Assembly (NCBI GenBank): GCA_028873825.1 | Contig: JAPPNM010000009.1 | Location: 1-40,750, forward strand | Length of the DNA: 40,750 bases | Direction of reading: 5' to 3' | Source of the DNA: Gemmatimonadota bacterium | GTDB lineage: Bacteria > Gemmatimonadota > Gemmatimonadetes > Longimicrobiales > Gaopeijiaceae | In this document: piece by piece, positions 1 to 8,230 of the stretch | Layout of the letters: every line of letters begins with the position of its first letter | How positions within the stretch are numbered: position 1 is the first letter of the stretch | The notes under the pieces: generated by a model | The model's database searches: none | Seen by the model: the letters and a program-made list of their open reading frames with translations, nothing else | Told to the model about the DNA's origin: nothing | Program-made: the position numbers and the translations under genes

Positions 1-64
1 ATCATACACCATCAACCCCAACAACTAACCGTCCGCGAAAGCGGGGCAGCCCCAGATCGCCGGC

Positions 65-949
65 GTGATGGGGGCGAGCATCACAACCGCCAACGCCTAC
101 ATCGCCGATGTCTCGAAGCCCGAAGACCGGGCCCGCAATTTCGGGCTGATTGGGGTGGCCTTCGGGCTCGGCTTCATCTTCGGCCCCGGTCTGGGAGGAG
201 TCCTGGGGGGGATCGATCTTCGGCTTCCCTTCTTCGTGTCGGCCGGACTCGCCCTTGTGAACTGGCTCTACGGCTTCTTCGTTCTTCCCGAGTCGCTGCC
301 CCCAGAAAAGCGGGACTCCTTCGGCTGGAGGAAGGCGAATCCGCTGGGAAGCCTGTACGTGCTCGGCTCCTACCCGCTGGTCGCCGGTCTGGCGGCGGTC
401 TTCGTGTTCGTGGTGCTGGCGCAACGGGGCCTCGAGACGGTCTGGGTGCTGTACACCGGCCACAAGTTCGGCTGGGACGCACGAATGAACGGCCTTTCGC
501 TCATGCTGGTGGGGCTGACGGCCACCGTGGTGCAGGGCGGGCTGGTCCGCCCCGTCGTCGGCCGCCTCGGTGAGCGCCGTGCCATCCTGTGCGGCCTGGC
601 CGTGGCGGTCGTCACCTATCTGGGGTACGGTTTGGCCACGGCGGGATGGATGCTCTTCGCGTTCATCGTGTTCGGATCGATCGGGGGCGTGGCGGGACCG
701 GCCATCCAGAGTCTGGTGGCGGGCGCCGTCCCGCCCGAGGACCAGGGCAAGGTGCAGGGGGGAATCGCGTCCCTGATGAGCCTGACCGGGATCCTGGCGC
801 CGCTGGTCTTCACCGCGGGGCTGTTCAGCTACTTCACTTCGCCGGATGCGCCGGTCGAGTTCCCCGGGGCGCCGTTCCTGCTGGGGGCGGTGATGTACGC
901 GCTGGCGTTCTGGTCGCTGCTGCGGCTGTTCAGGAGAATGCCGGGGTAA
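65..949 (+). CDS. MFS (TetA-like) transporter, 5'-truncated
   Basis: This is the C-terminal two thirds of a major facilitator superfamily exporter in the inner membrane. The start of the protein carries the segment after TM4 of drug/H+ antiporters (MGAS..TANAYIADV, then ERAR-like PEDRARNFG), followed by about eight hydrophobic segments ending in RLFRRMPG. The usual four N-terminal helices are missing. In the same frame, recognisable sequence begins only near base 53 (QIAGVMGAS); the codons before it are unlike the family and there is a TAA at 26-28. So the gene is cut by the window or contig edge, or joined to foreign sequence there. The GTG at 65 is only the first possible start codon, not the native one. 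Substrate unknown. Confidence 0.8.
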   Translation: MMGASITTANAYIADVSKPEDRARNFGLIGVAFGLGFIFGPGLGGVLGGIDLRLPFFVSAGLALVNWLYGFFVLPESLPPEKRDSFGWRKANPLGSLYVLGSYPLVAGLAAVFVFVVLAQRGLETVWVLYTGHKFGWDARMNGLSLMLVGLTATVVQGGLVRPVVGRLGERRAILCGLAVAVVTYLGYGLATAGWMLFAFIVFGSIGGVAGPAIQSLVAGAVPPEDQGKVQGGIASLMSLTGILAPLVFTAGLFSYFTSPDAPVEFPGAPFLLGAVMYALAFWSLLRLFRRMPG

Positions 950-1141
950 GGGCCCGCGGGAGGATCCGCGCGTTGTCGGTCGGCGGGCCGGTGGCGGAGA
1001 CCGGCGGTTGCCGCGGTTGCTGGCCGGGTTCGGGAGGGCGGTCCCGCCCTTCAGGCAGCCGGCCGGCAAGTCTGGCGCATACCGTCTCGGGCAACCAGAT
1101 TCTCGCGGGGCGCGCTACGTCACTCGACCCGGGGGAAGACG

Positions 1142-2299
1142 ATGTCCGAGGGCCGTCTCCACGCCGATTCGCCCGAAGGTCCCGCGGGTAGGCCGAACTG
1201 TCCGAACTGCGGGGATGTGCGGTCGGGCCGGTTCTGCGCCGCCTGCGGACAGAACGACCGAAGCTACGTGCGCGGTCTGGGGGCGGTGGCGTGGGACCTC
1301 TGCCGTGACAGCTTCGAGGTGGACTCGCGGCTGATCCGGACCCTGAAGCTCCTGCTCTTCAGGCCCGGAAGCCTCACGATCGAGTTCTCCGCCAACCGGC
1401 GGGCCGGGTACATGTCGCCGGTCAGGCTGTATCTCTTCGCCGGCTTCCTGTTCGTCCTCGTTCTGTCGCTTGCCATGCCCGGCTCGTTTTCCGAGCCGGA
1501 CCCGGTGTCGGCGGGAAGCGGAGACGGAGACGGATCGGTGGAGGGATCGCCGCACAGGTCGCTGACCGCTGCCGAGACCGCAGCCCTGAAGGCGGCGGTG
1601 GGGCAGGGGAAGGCCCTCAAGGTTGACGATGTCCTGGGGCGTCCGGGCGGCAATGTCGCGAGGACTGCCCTGGTCGTCCTCGCCGGGGGCCTGCTTCCGG
1701 AGGGTCCGGCGGTCCGTGTGCCCGCCTTCACCGCGCCCGTCGAGGATCTCGGCCCGCCGTTCGCCGAAGACGAGTCCAGGGACGATCCGGACGATGCCGG
1801 AATAGGGGGCGACCCCGGACGCGGCGGTTCGGTTGCGGTTGCCCCGGCGGCCGAAGACCCGGAGAGGCCCAATCCGCTCGTGAGGATGTTCCTCTCCAGC
1901 TTGGTCGACCTCGTCCACGATCCCGAGGTCTTCGTGCAACGCGCGGTCGGAAACCTGCCGATAGCGATGTTCTTCCTGCTTCCGTTTCTGGCTCTGGCGC
2001 TGGCGCTATGCTACTTCCGCAAGAGGCGGTTCTTCGTCGAGCACCTTGTCTTCGGCATGCACAACCAGACCCTCGCCTTCCTGTGTCTCGCGGCCGCGCT
2101 GCTCGCGCCGGAGGGACCGGTCGGCAGGTGGTTCCGCCTGTTCTTCATCGTCGCTCCCCAGGCGTACTATCTGGTTGCGTTGCGCCGGTACTACGGGGAC
2201 GGGTGGGTCTGGACGCTCATCAAGGGGTTCGCCGTGTGGGGGCTGTACATGGCGGTTCTGCTCCCCGGCCTCTTCGCGGTGCTGTTCCTGACGGCGTGA
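1142..2299 (+). CDS. DUF3667 zinc-ribbon membrane protein
   Basis: A 385-residue protein of the DUF3667 type. It opens with a zinc ribbon, CPNCGDVRSGRFCAACGQ (cysteines about 20, 23, 32, 35), followed by the family core LLFRPGSLTIEF and a first hydrophobic helix (about 98-115). A long, hydrophilic, low-complexity stretch (about 117-250) comes next, then three or four helices including LLPFLALALALCYFRKRRFFVEH and a final one near residues 360-385. The large hydrophilic middle is longer than usual for the family. The role of the family is unknown; it is likely an inner-membrane protein. Its stop overlaps the GTG start of the next gene (GTGA), so the two are probably translated together. Confidence 0.8.
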   Translation: MSEGRLHADSPEGPAGRPNCPNCGDVRSGRFCAACGQNDRSYVRGLGAVAWDLCRDSFEVDSRLIRTLKLLLFRPGSLTIEFSANRRAGYMSPVRLYLFAGFLFVLVLSLAMPGSFSEPDPVSAGSGDGDGSVEGSPHRSLTAAETAALKAAVGQGKALKVDDVLGRPGGNVARTALVVLAGGLLPEGPAVRVPAFTAPVEDLGPPFAEDESRDDPDDAGIGGDPGRGGSVAVAPAAEDPERPNPLVRMFLSSLVDLVHDPEVFVQRAVGNLPIAMFFLLPFLALALALCYFRKRRFFVEHLVFGMHNQTLAFLCLAAALLAPEGPVGRWFRLFFIVAPQAYYLVALRRYYGDGWVWTLIKGFAVWGLYMAVLLPGLFAVLFLTA

Positions 2300-3180
2300 G
2301 TGCGCATTCCGACGCTTCCGACGAGGCGGCCGCCGCGATGAGCCGCGGCGGTTCCGCCGCCGCCGCAGAGCATGACGGAGCCGGCGGCGGGATCGGCGTG
2401 GACGGGGAAGCCGCGCTGAGACGCCTTGCCGCGCGGCGCGTGGACGACCGGCCGTACCTCGCCGCATACCTGGATTTCGCGGACGCGCGCCCGGACGCGG
2501 TCCTGGTGGCCGTGGGCGTGGACCCCGCGGGGAACAAGCGCGTGCTGGGCGTGCGCGGCGGAGGCCGTGACGCGGAGCGGAGGGGCGGGGCGGCGCGGGA
2601 TCTCGTGCGGGACCTGGTGCGGCGGGGTTTCGCGCGCGCCCGGCGGCCCCTCTTCGTCACCGGCGGTTCGGCGGCCCTGCGGCGCGCGGTCGCGGAAGTG
2701 CCCGGCGGCGAGGTCCTCGCGCAGGCGTGCCGCGCGCGCTGGACGCGCGAGGTGCTGCGTATTCTGCCGGGAAGGGAACGCCCCGGCGCCGCGAAGGCCA
2801 TCGCCGAGGCGTGGAGGCGGGGAGCGGAGGGGGGCGGGGGGCGGCTGGGCGAGCTGGCGGCCGAGCTGGAGCGGCGGGGCCGCGGCGCGGCTGCCCGGAG
2901 GCTGCGGGAAAGGCCGGGGGACCTCTTCACGGTGGACAGGCTGGGGCTCCACCCTCAGCTGCGCCGAAGCCTGAGCACCACGCACGTGATTGCGGGCGTT
3001 CGGCTGCGGCCGCCGAAGCCGACTGCGGACGGGGAGGATCCGTGGCCGGACGGTGCGGTCGCGCTGCGGCATTTCGCCGCCCGGTTCGTCCAGGCCGAGA
3101 AGGGCTACCGCAAGATCGCCGGATACCGTCACCTGCAGCTGCTCAAGGACCACCTCGACCAGATCGCATTGCCGCTATAG
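2296..3180 (+). CDS. IS256-family transposase-derived protein, catalytic residues lost
   Basis: A 294-residue intact frame that follows the catalytic core of IS256 (mutator) transposases from end to end: VGVDPAGNKRVLG for the usual ALGVDxxGxKxVLG, then LFVTGGSAALRRAV, a CxxH-like stretch, AKAIAEAW, LFTVDRLGLHPQLRRSLSTTHVI, and a C-terminal EKGYRKIAGYRHLQLL. Two acidic residues of the family DDE triad are replaced: the D of VxDGSKAL is G (VTGGSAAL), and the E of TNPIEN is A (THVIAG). The CxxH pair is also changed (QACRARW). An Asp near the first position (YLDFAD) is kept. It starts at GTG 2296 (overlapping DUF3667) or ATG 2338. No frameshift or stop interrupts it, which fits a domesticated rather than a decaying gene. 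Function unknown; perhaps DNA binding. Confidence 0.7.
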   Translation: MSAHSDASDEAAAAMSRGGSAAAAEHDGAGGGIGVDGEAALRRLAARRVDDRPYLAAYLDFADARPDAVLVAVGVDPAGNKRVLGVRGGGRDAERRGGAARDLVRDLVRRGFARARRPLFVTGGSAALRRAVAEVPGGEVLAQACRARWTREVLRILPGRERPGAAKAIAEAWRRGAEGGGGRLGELAAELERRGRGAAARRLRERPGDLFTVDRLGLHPQLRRSLSTTHVIAGVRLRPPKPTADGEDPWPDGAVALRHFAARFVQAEKGYRKIAGYRHLQLLKDHLDQIALPL

Positions 3181-3205
3181 CAGCCCGTGGACAAAATCCC
3201 CCCGG
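3178..3205 (+). repeat. 28-bp repeat, copy 1 (inverted partner at 29658-29685)
   Basis: These 28 bases are identical to the reverse complement of 29658-29685. The element begins with the TAG stop of the IS256-derived gene, continues CAGCCCGTGGACAAAA and ends in a C-rich run. It fills most of the short gap between this gene and the convergent amidohydrolase that ends at 3214. Unlike copy 2, it has no TCCACGGGC arm nearby to make a hairpin. Confidence 0.85.
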
Positions 3206-3213
3206 CAGCAGTG

Positions 3214-4965
3214 CTACCGCTCGTACCGCACCTCCCCGCCCACGATCGTCACGTCCACGCGCGCATCGGCCAGCTCCCCGTCCGGCACGGACAGGATATC
3301 GCGGTCGATCACGACCGCGTCGCCCAGCTTCCCGACCTCGAGCGACCCCTTGTACGCCTCCTCGAAGGCCGCGAATGCGTTGTTGATGGTGTAGCTGCGG
3401 AGCGCCTCGGTGCGGGTCATCTTCTGCTCCGGGTAGAAGACGGATCCGTCCGCCGTCTGACGCGTGACCGACGAGCGGAAGCTGGCCAGCGGGTCGATGT
3501 CCTCGACTGGAACATCTGTTCCGTTGTTGATGGGGACGCCTGCGTTCATGAACGCGCGCCACATGTAGCTTCGCTTTTCGGCGCGATCGTCGCCCAGGCG
3601 GAGGGGGATCCAGGGCGCGTCTGAGGTGGCGTGGACGCCCTGCATGGAGGCGAGTACGCCCAGTTCGGCGAAGCGGGGGATGTCGTCGGGGTGGACGTGC
3701 TGCGCGTGCTCGATGCGCCAGCGCAGGTCGTCCCCCGCGCCCGCCGAGTCGAAGACGGCCTGGTAGATGTCGAGGACTTCGCGGTTTGCGCGGTCGCCGA
3801 TCGCATGCGTGTTGACCTGGTAGCCGTGCTTGACGGCGACGTGCGCGGTGCCGGCGATGTCCTCGACGGGTTCCAGCACGAGGCCGGTAGACGAGGGCAT
3901 GTCCTCGTACGGCTCCAGCAGCCACGCCCCGTGCGACCCCAGCGCCCCGTCGATCTGGCGCTTGACGGAGCGCACGGTCAGGTAGTCGTCGCCCTCCGAC
4001 GGCATGTAGTAGCCGGCCAGGCGCGCGTCCATCTCCTCGTTGGACTGGCCGCGCACCATGACGTAGAGGCGGACCGGGAGCGCGCCCTCGTCTTCCAGCT
4101 GCTTGAGCCGGTCAATAGTGGAAAAGGACGCGCCCGCGTCCTGGAACGAGGTGACGCCCTTGGAGAGCGCCTCCTCGGCGGCGAGCCGGACCTCCAGCCG
4201 GAACTGCGCGTCGATCTCCTCCGCGGTGCGGTCCGACCGGGAGCGGGCGAAGGCGGCGGAGACGGGGCGAGCCGCGGTTTCGCGAAGCAGGCCGGTCAGT
4301 TCCCCGTTTTCGTCCCGGACCAGTTCGCCTCCGGGCGGGGGCTCGGAGTCGCGGTCGTAGCCCCCGGCTGCCAGGGCAGCGGCGTTTGCGAAGGAGGCGT
4401 GGCCGGAGGCGTGGCCGAGGAAAACCGGGTTTTCGGGGCTGACGGCGGAGAGCGAGGCGTGGGTCGGATTGCCCTCGACGGTGGGATCGGGGGGCCGGTC
4501 CCACTTCTCCTGGTGCCAGCCGCGCCCGCGTATCCATTGACCGGGCTCGGCGTCCGCAACCGCCTCGGCCACCATCTCCACGATGGCGTCCCAGTCCGCG
4601 GCGCCGTTGAGGTCCAGGATCGTCTTCGAGTTGCCGAGGCTCATGTAGTGGCCGTGTCCCTCGATGAAGCCGGGCGCGGCGAGGCGGCCGTTCAGCTCGA
4701 CGACCTCGGTTTCGTCGCCGATGTACGCGCTCACCTCATCGTTGCCGCCGACCGCGACGATCCAGCCGTCGTCGATGGCGAGCGCTTCGGCCATGGCGTT
4801 GTCGGCGTTCACGGTGGCGACTGTGCCGCCGCGCAGGACGAGGTCGGCGGGAGTGGGGGCTTCGCCGTTCGGCTGCGAGTCGGCGCAGGCGGCGAGGAGG
4901 AGGATGCCGCCAGCGAGGGAGTTCGTGCGCAAGAGCCGCCGGGCGGGCAGTGCGGAGTGTCTCAT
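3214..4965 (-). CDS. YtcJ-type metal-dependent amidohydrolase, lipoprotein
   Basis: A 583-residue amidohydrolase of the YtcJ/amidohydrolase-3 family, likely anchored as a lipoprotein after export (lipobox-like LLLAACADSQ near residue 28). Visible metal-site elements are the N-terminal HxH in GFIEGHGHY, the later NTHAIGDRAN and IEHAQHVHP histidines, and the Asp in NNGTDVPVED. The C-terminal KLGDAVVIDRD is the usual closing strand of the composite beta domain. An upstream in-frame extension to 5085 exists, but the ATG at 4965 gives the signal sequence and has AGGA about 13 bases before it. It probably hydrolyses an amide, imide or ester bond; the substrate is unknown. It faces the IS256-derived gene across a 33-bp gap. 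Confidence 0.88.
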   Translation of the reverse strand: MRHSALPARRLLRTNSLAGGILLLAACADSQPNGEAPTPADLVLRGGTVATVNADNAMAEALAIDDGWIVAVGGNDEVSAYIGDETEVVELNGRLAAPGFIEGHGHYMSLGNSKTILDLNGAADWDAIVEMVAEAVADAEPGQWIRGRGWHQEKWDRPPDPTVEGNPTHASLSAVSPENPVFLGHASGHASFANAAALAAGGYDRDSEPPPGGELVRDENGELTGLLRETAARPVSAAFARSRSDRTAEEIDAQFRLEVRLAAEEALSKGVTSFQDAGASFSTIDRLKQLEDEGALPVRLYVMVRGQSNEEMDARLAGYYMPSEGDDYLTVRSVKRQIDGALGSHGAWLLEPYEDMPSSTGLVLEPVEDIAGTAHVAVKHGYQVNTHAIGDRANREVLDIYQAVFDSAGAGDDLRWRIEHAQHVHPDDIPRFAELGVLASMQGVHATSDAPWIPLRLGDDRAEKRSYMWRAFMNAGVPINNGTDVPVEDIDPLASFRSSVTRQTADGSVFYPEQKMTRTEALRSYTINNAFAAFEEAYKGSLEVGKLGDAVVIDRDILSVPDGELADARVDVTIVGGEVRYER

Positions 4966-5124
4966 CGGTTTCAGTATTCCTGTTGGTTGGGAAATGCTTG
5001 GCTCAATGCCCAGCGTCCTTTCCACGGGTTGCTTTGGGACGGTCACATGTAAACTCCGGTTTCCAGTTTGTAATGCGCGATTCACATTCTCACGGCCCGA
5101 GGCCGGGTCGCCACCGGTCCCCGC

Positions 5125-6085
5125 CTACCCGGCCCGCCGAAATGCCCGCCACAGGTCCAGCACCTCCCGCTCGCGTTCCGCCCCCACCCCCGCCCTCAGC
5201 GCCGCCTGCCTCTCCGCCGGCCTTGAGAAGTGATACTCCAGCGTCGCCGCCGCCGTATCCGCCAGCGACCGGAAGGTAAGCCCCTTCTCCACCTCGGGCG
5301 AGAGGTCGAACCGCGCAAACCCTTCCGCCCCGTCCCGCGCCGGCCTCCAGACGGGCAGCTCCCGGTACGGCCGCAGCCCCGCGTTGATCAGGAAGTCAGT
5401 GTGTCCACCCAGGTGAAGGTCGACTCGGCGGTCGTCACGGCGCGGATCCCGTACAGCAGCTCCGCCATCGGACGCGGCGTGCGCGGCCCGACAACGTTGT
5501 ACGTCCCCGATTCGCCCGCCTCCGCCATCTCGATCAGCCATTCCCCGAAATCGCGCACGTCGATGATCTGCACGGGGTCGGTGCCGTCGCCCGGTGCGAG
5601 GACCTCGCCGCCGCGGTGAATGCGCACGGGCCAATAGGTGAAGCGGTCCGTGGGGTCGCCGGGACCGATGATCAGGCCGGGGCGGAAGACGAGGGTGCGT
5701 TCCTCGCCGAAAACGTCCCGGGCGATCTGCTCGGACAGCGCTTTGCCGAGGCCGTAGGGCACCCGCTCGGCACCGGGCTCGACCCCCGCGCGCTCATGCG
5801 TCCAGGCTTCTCGACCCCGGGGAATAGGTGCGTATTGGTGCGGCCCCGGTTGAAGAGGGTGACTTCGTGGCCGCGAGACAGGGCGTACTCGACCTGATGC
5901 GGACCGATGAAGCCCGTCCCGCCCAGGATCAGGATCGTGAGGGAGCGCGAGGGTGGGGGCGGCCGGGAGATGGACCGGTCTGCCGAACCCGCGCCCGCCA
6001 GCGGACGGTTCGCTGCCAAACCGGCTGCGAGAGCTCCGCCGGCCGCTACCGCGGTCCTGAGAAAAGTCCGCCGACTGCCGTCCAT
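5125..6085 (-). pseudogene. Tat-exported NAD-dependent epimerase/dehydratase, broken
   Basis: Remains of an extended-SDR epimerase-like protein. The 5' piece has a twin-arginine signal (SRRTFLRTAVAAGGALAAG) and the Rossmann motif LGGTGFIGPHQV, through RGRTNTHLFPGVEKP. The reading then jumps frame near 5775-5810 to GAERVPYGLGKALSEQ. About 90-100 residues that normally lie between these parts, including the usual active-site region, are absent. A second break lies near 5400: an extra AC in an ACACAC run turns VDTDFL into VDTLTS-stop, and the downstream frame continues DFLINAGLRPYRELPVW to the end at 5125. A GGAGG lies just upstream of the ATG at 6085. With a deletion plus a frameshift, it is very unlikely to be active. 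Confidence 0.85.
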
Positions 6086-6186
6086 CGTACGTGCCTCCGT
6101 CGTGTAGCCCTTGTGCTCGCGCCGACGGGCGGCATCGGATGGCCGGGGCCCGCGGTGCCCTCCGGCCGAAGCGGTCCGGCCGGACC

Positions 6187-7068
6187 CTATAGGTCGCGCT
6201 TGCGCATGCTCAGAAACGCGGTCAACAGGAAGATGGCGCTGTAGGACAGGACCGCAATGGCCATGACCTCGACATCGAGGAACTCCAGGGGTGCGGCTCC
6301 CCGCTCGGCGCGGTCGGCGTTGACGCCGGCGAGTACCTCCGGGTAGTGCGCCAGGTCGTCTCCGAGGTCCTGCGCCAAGTTGTAGGGGAGGAACTCGGCG
6401 AGCTCCCTCAGCCTTTCGCCGCCGCGCATCGTCAAACCGCTGATCGCTTCCTCGACGATCAGGTACAGGAAGAGGACGCCCAGCCCCGGCCCCGCGGAGC
6501 GGACCAGTGCGGAGAGCATCAACCCCGCGCTTCCGAAGGTCAGCAGGTTGAGGACACTCCCGGCCAGGTAGCTGAGGTCGGTCGAGCGGATGAACTCGGG
6601 GCCGCCCTCGCTCGGGCTGAACAACGTACCCCCGACGCCAATGGAGACCACCGTCACCACAAACAGCATGACGAGTCCGGCCAGAACCATGACCTTCCCG
6701 CCGTAGAGCCGCTCCTTGCTGAGCCCGTCGATCACGTTCTGTCGGCCGGTGCGCCAGGAGAACTCCGGCGCGACGAGCAGAATCATCAACACGGCAATGA
6801 AGAACGTTCCGGGACCGGTCAGGCCGAACACGATCTGCGGCCAGGCCCCGGGCAGGGCGTAGCTTGCCCGGTCGTACAGGTGCGCACTGCGGACATTCTC
6901 AATGGCGGACATGGCGTTGAAGGCGGCGAACACCCCAATTGCCACCCAGAACGCCCGTCGCTTGACCGTCTTCAGCACCTCGATTCGCAGGAGCACGCCC
7001 ACGATCCCGGTACGGAATCCGCCCTCGCGCCCCCGGGTTGCGGTCCCCCCGCCTGTCGCCCCGCTCAC
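6187..7068 (-). CDS. ABC-2 type transporter permease
   Basis: A 293-residue integral membrane protein with about six hydrophobic segments: AFWVAIGVFAAFNAM, FFIAVLMILLVAPEF, VMVLAGLVMLFVVTVVSIGV, LAGSVLNLLTFGSAGLML, LGVLFLYLIVEEAISGL and a final VLSYSAIFLLTAFL before a charged tail (SMRKRDL). This layout is typical of ABC-2 permeases, which export drugs, lipids or other molecules together with a separate ATPase. It starts at GTG 7068, overlapping the TGA of the ATPase gene (GTGA), so the two are translationally coupled. Substrate not deducible. Confidence 0.85.
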   Translation of the reverse strand: MSGATGGGTATRGREGGFRTGIVGVLLRIEVLKTVKRRAFWVAIGVFAAFNAMSAIENVRSAHLYDRASYALPGAWPQIVFGLTGPGTFFIAVLMILLVAPEFSWRTGRQNVIDGLSKERLYGGKVMVLAGLVMLFVVTVVSIGVGGTLFSPSEGGPEFIRSTDLSYLAGSVLNLLTFGSAGLMLSALVRSAGPGLGVLFLYLIVEEAISGLTMRGGERLRELAEFLPYNLAQDLGDDLAHYPEVLAGVNADRAERGAAPLEFLDVEVMAIAVLSYSAIFLLTAFLSMRKRDL

Positions 7069-8006
7069 GATGCGATCTCCGTCATCGAATCGAAGTCCCC
7101 CCTCGTGAGGTCGATGAACACTTCCTCCAAACTCGGGCGGTGGGGTGCCAGGTGCGACACGTGGATCCCCCGCGCGGCCAGGTAGCGGTTCAATCCGGTC
7201 AGGTCATCGCTGCGCAGCCCAACCACGATCCCACCCTCCTCCGACCGGCGCACCGACATCACCTCCGGACAGCCCTCCAGCGCGGCCGCCAGCGCGTCCT
7301 CGTCCCCGGCGCGCAGCAACGCCGACTTCCCCGCGCTCACCACCTCCTCCACCGTGCCCCGTGCCACGATCCGACCCTTGCGTACGATCGCCACATGCGT
7401 GCACGTCCGCTCCACCTCCCACAGGAGATGGCTCGACAGGAAGATCGTCTTGCCGCGGTCGGCCAGAATCCGGACGATCTCTCGGATCTCGCGCATGCCC
7501 TGGGGGTCCAGTCCGTTGGCCGGCTCGTCCAGGATGACCAGTTCGGGGTCGTTGAGCATGGTGGCCGCCAGCGCCAGCCGCTGCTTCATGCCGAGCGAGT
7601 AGGTGCGGAAGCGGTGTTTCGCGCGGTCCGCCAGGCCGACCAGTTCCAGACACTCCTCGATGCGCGCCCGCCCGACTCCCTTGATCGCGGCGGCGATGCG
7701 GAGGTTGTCCCGGCCGCTCATGTACGGGTAGAAGTTGGGGGTTTCGAGGGTGGCGCCGACGCGTGAACGGGCGGCGAGAAGGCCCTTCGGGTCGGAAGCT
7801 CCAAAGAGCTGGAAGTTGCCGCCGGTCGGGTTGACGATGCCGACCAGCATCCCGATGGTGGTGGTCTTGCCGCTGCCGTTGGGGCCCAGGAAGCCGAAGA
7901 CCTGACCTTCCTCGACGGCGAACGAGACCTGGTCCACCGCCAGGACGGACTTCGCGGCGCGCCTTCCGTACCGTTTGGTGAGTTCGTACGTTTCGATGAC
8001 GGGCAT
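7065..8006 (-). CDS. ABC transporter ATP-binding protein
   Basis: A 313-residue ABC ATPase of the DrrA/CcmA type, partner of the overlapping permease. Motifs in order: Walker A GPNGSGKTT (about residue 42), a Q-loop region, signature YSLGMKQRLALA (about 139), Walker B LVILDEPANGLDP and the switch histidine in FLSSHLLWE. The C-terminal extension (about 215-313) is the usual extra domain of this subfamily. Start chosen at ATG 8006 (MPVIETYELTKRYG), where family similarity begins; an in-frame extension to 8204 is unlike the family. It diverges from the TolB/TPR gene across about 225 bp. Confidence 0.92.
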   Translation of the reverse strand: MPVIETYELTKRYGRRAAKSVLAVDQVSFAVEEGQVFGFLGPNGSGKTTTIGMLVGIVNPTGGNFQLFGASDPKGLLAARSRVGATLETPNFYPYMSGRDNLRIAAAIKGVGRARIEECLELVGLADRAKHRFRTYSLGMKQRLALAATMLNDPELVILDEPANGLDPQGMREIREIVRILADRGKTIFLSSHLLWEVERTCTHVAIVRKGRIVARGTVEEVVSAGKSALLRAGDEDALAAALEGCPEVMSVRRSEEGGIVVGLRSDDLTGLNRYLAARGIHVSHLAPHRPSLEEVFIDLTRGDFDSMTEIAS

Positions 8007-8230
8007 GGACGGGGCGGGGGAGCGGGTCGCGCAGGGGGGCAGCGAAGGTACGAATGTTGGGGGGTGGCAGGTTTCGGTGCGGGCAACCGCGAGGGACAAT
8101 ACCAACGTCTTCTCTCCGACAGCCGTCAACAAGGTGGGGCTGCGGGTCTCCCGCGGAGACGTCCTGAGTCCCATTGTCAGTCCGCGCCTCAACCGTCGGC
8201 GCAACGCCAGTCAGCAGGAAGAACACCGCC

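Noticed and set aside
2-1069. Long open frame on the minus strand opposite the MFS gene
   Set aside because: Arg/Pro/Gln-rich product with no family pattern; a shadow of a high-GC gene.
3631-5052. 473-codon plus-strand frame opposite the YtcJ-type amidohydrolase
   Set aside because: The minus-strand gene has all expected motifs; the opposite product is Val/Gly-rich and unlike any family.
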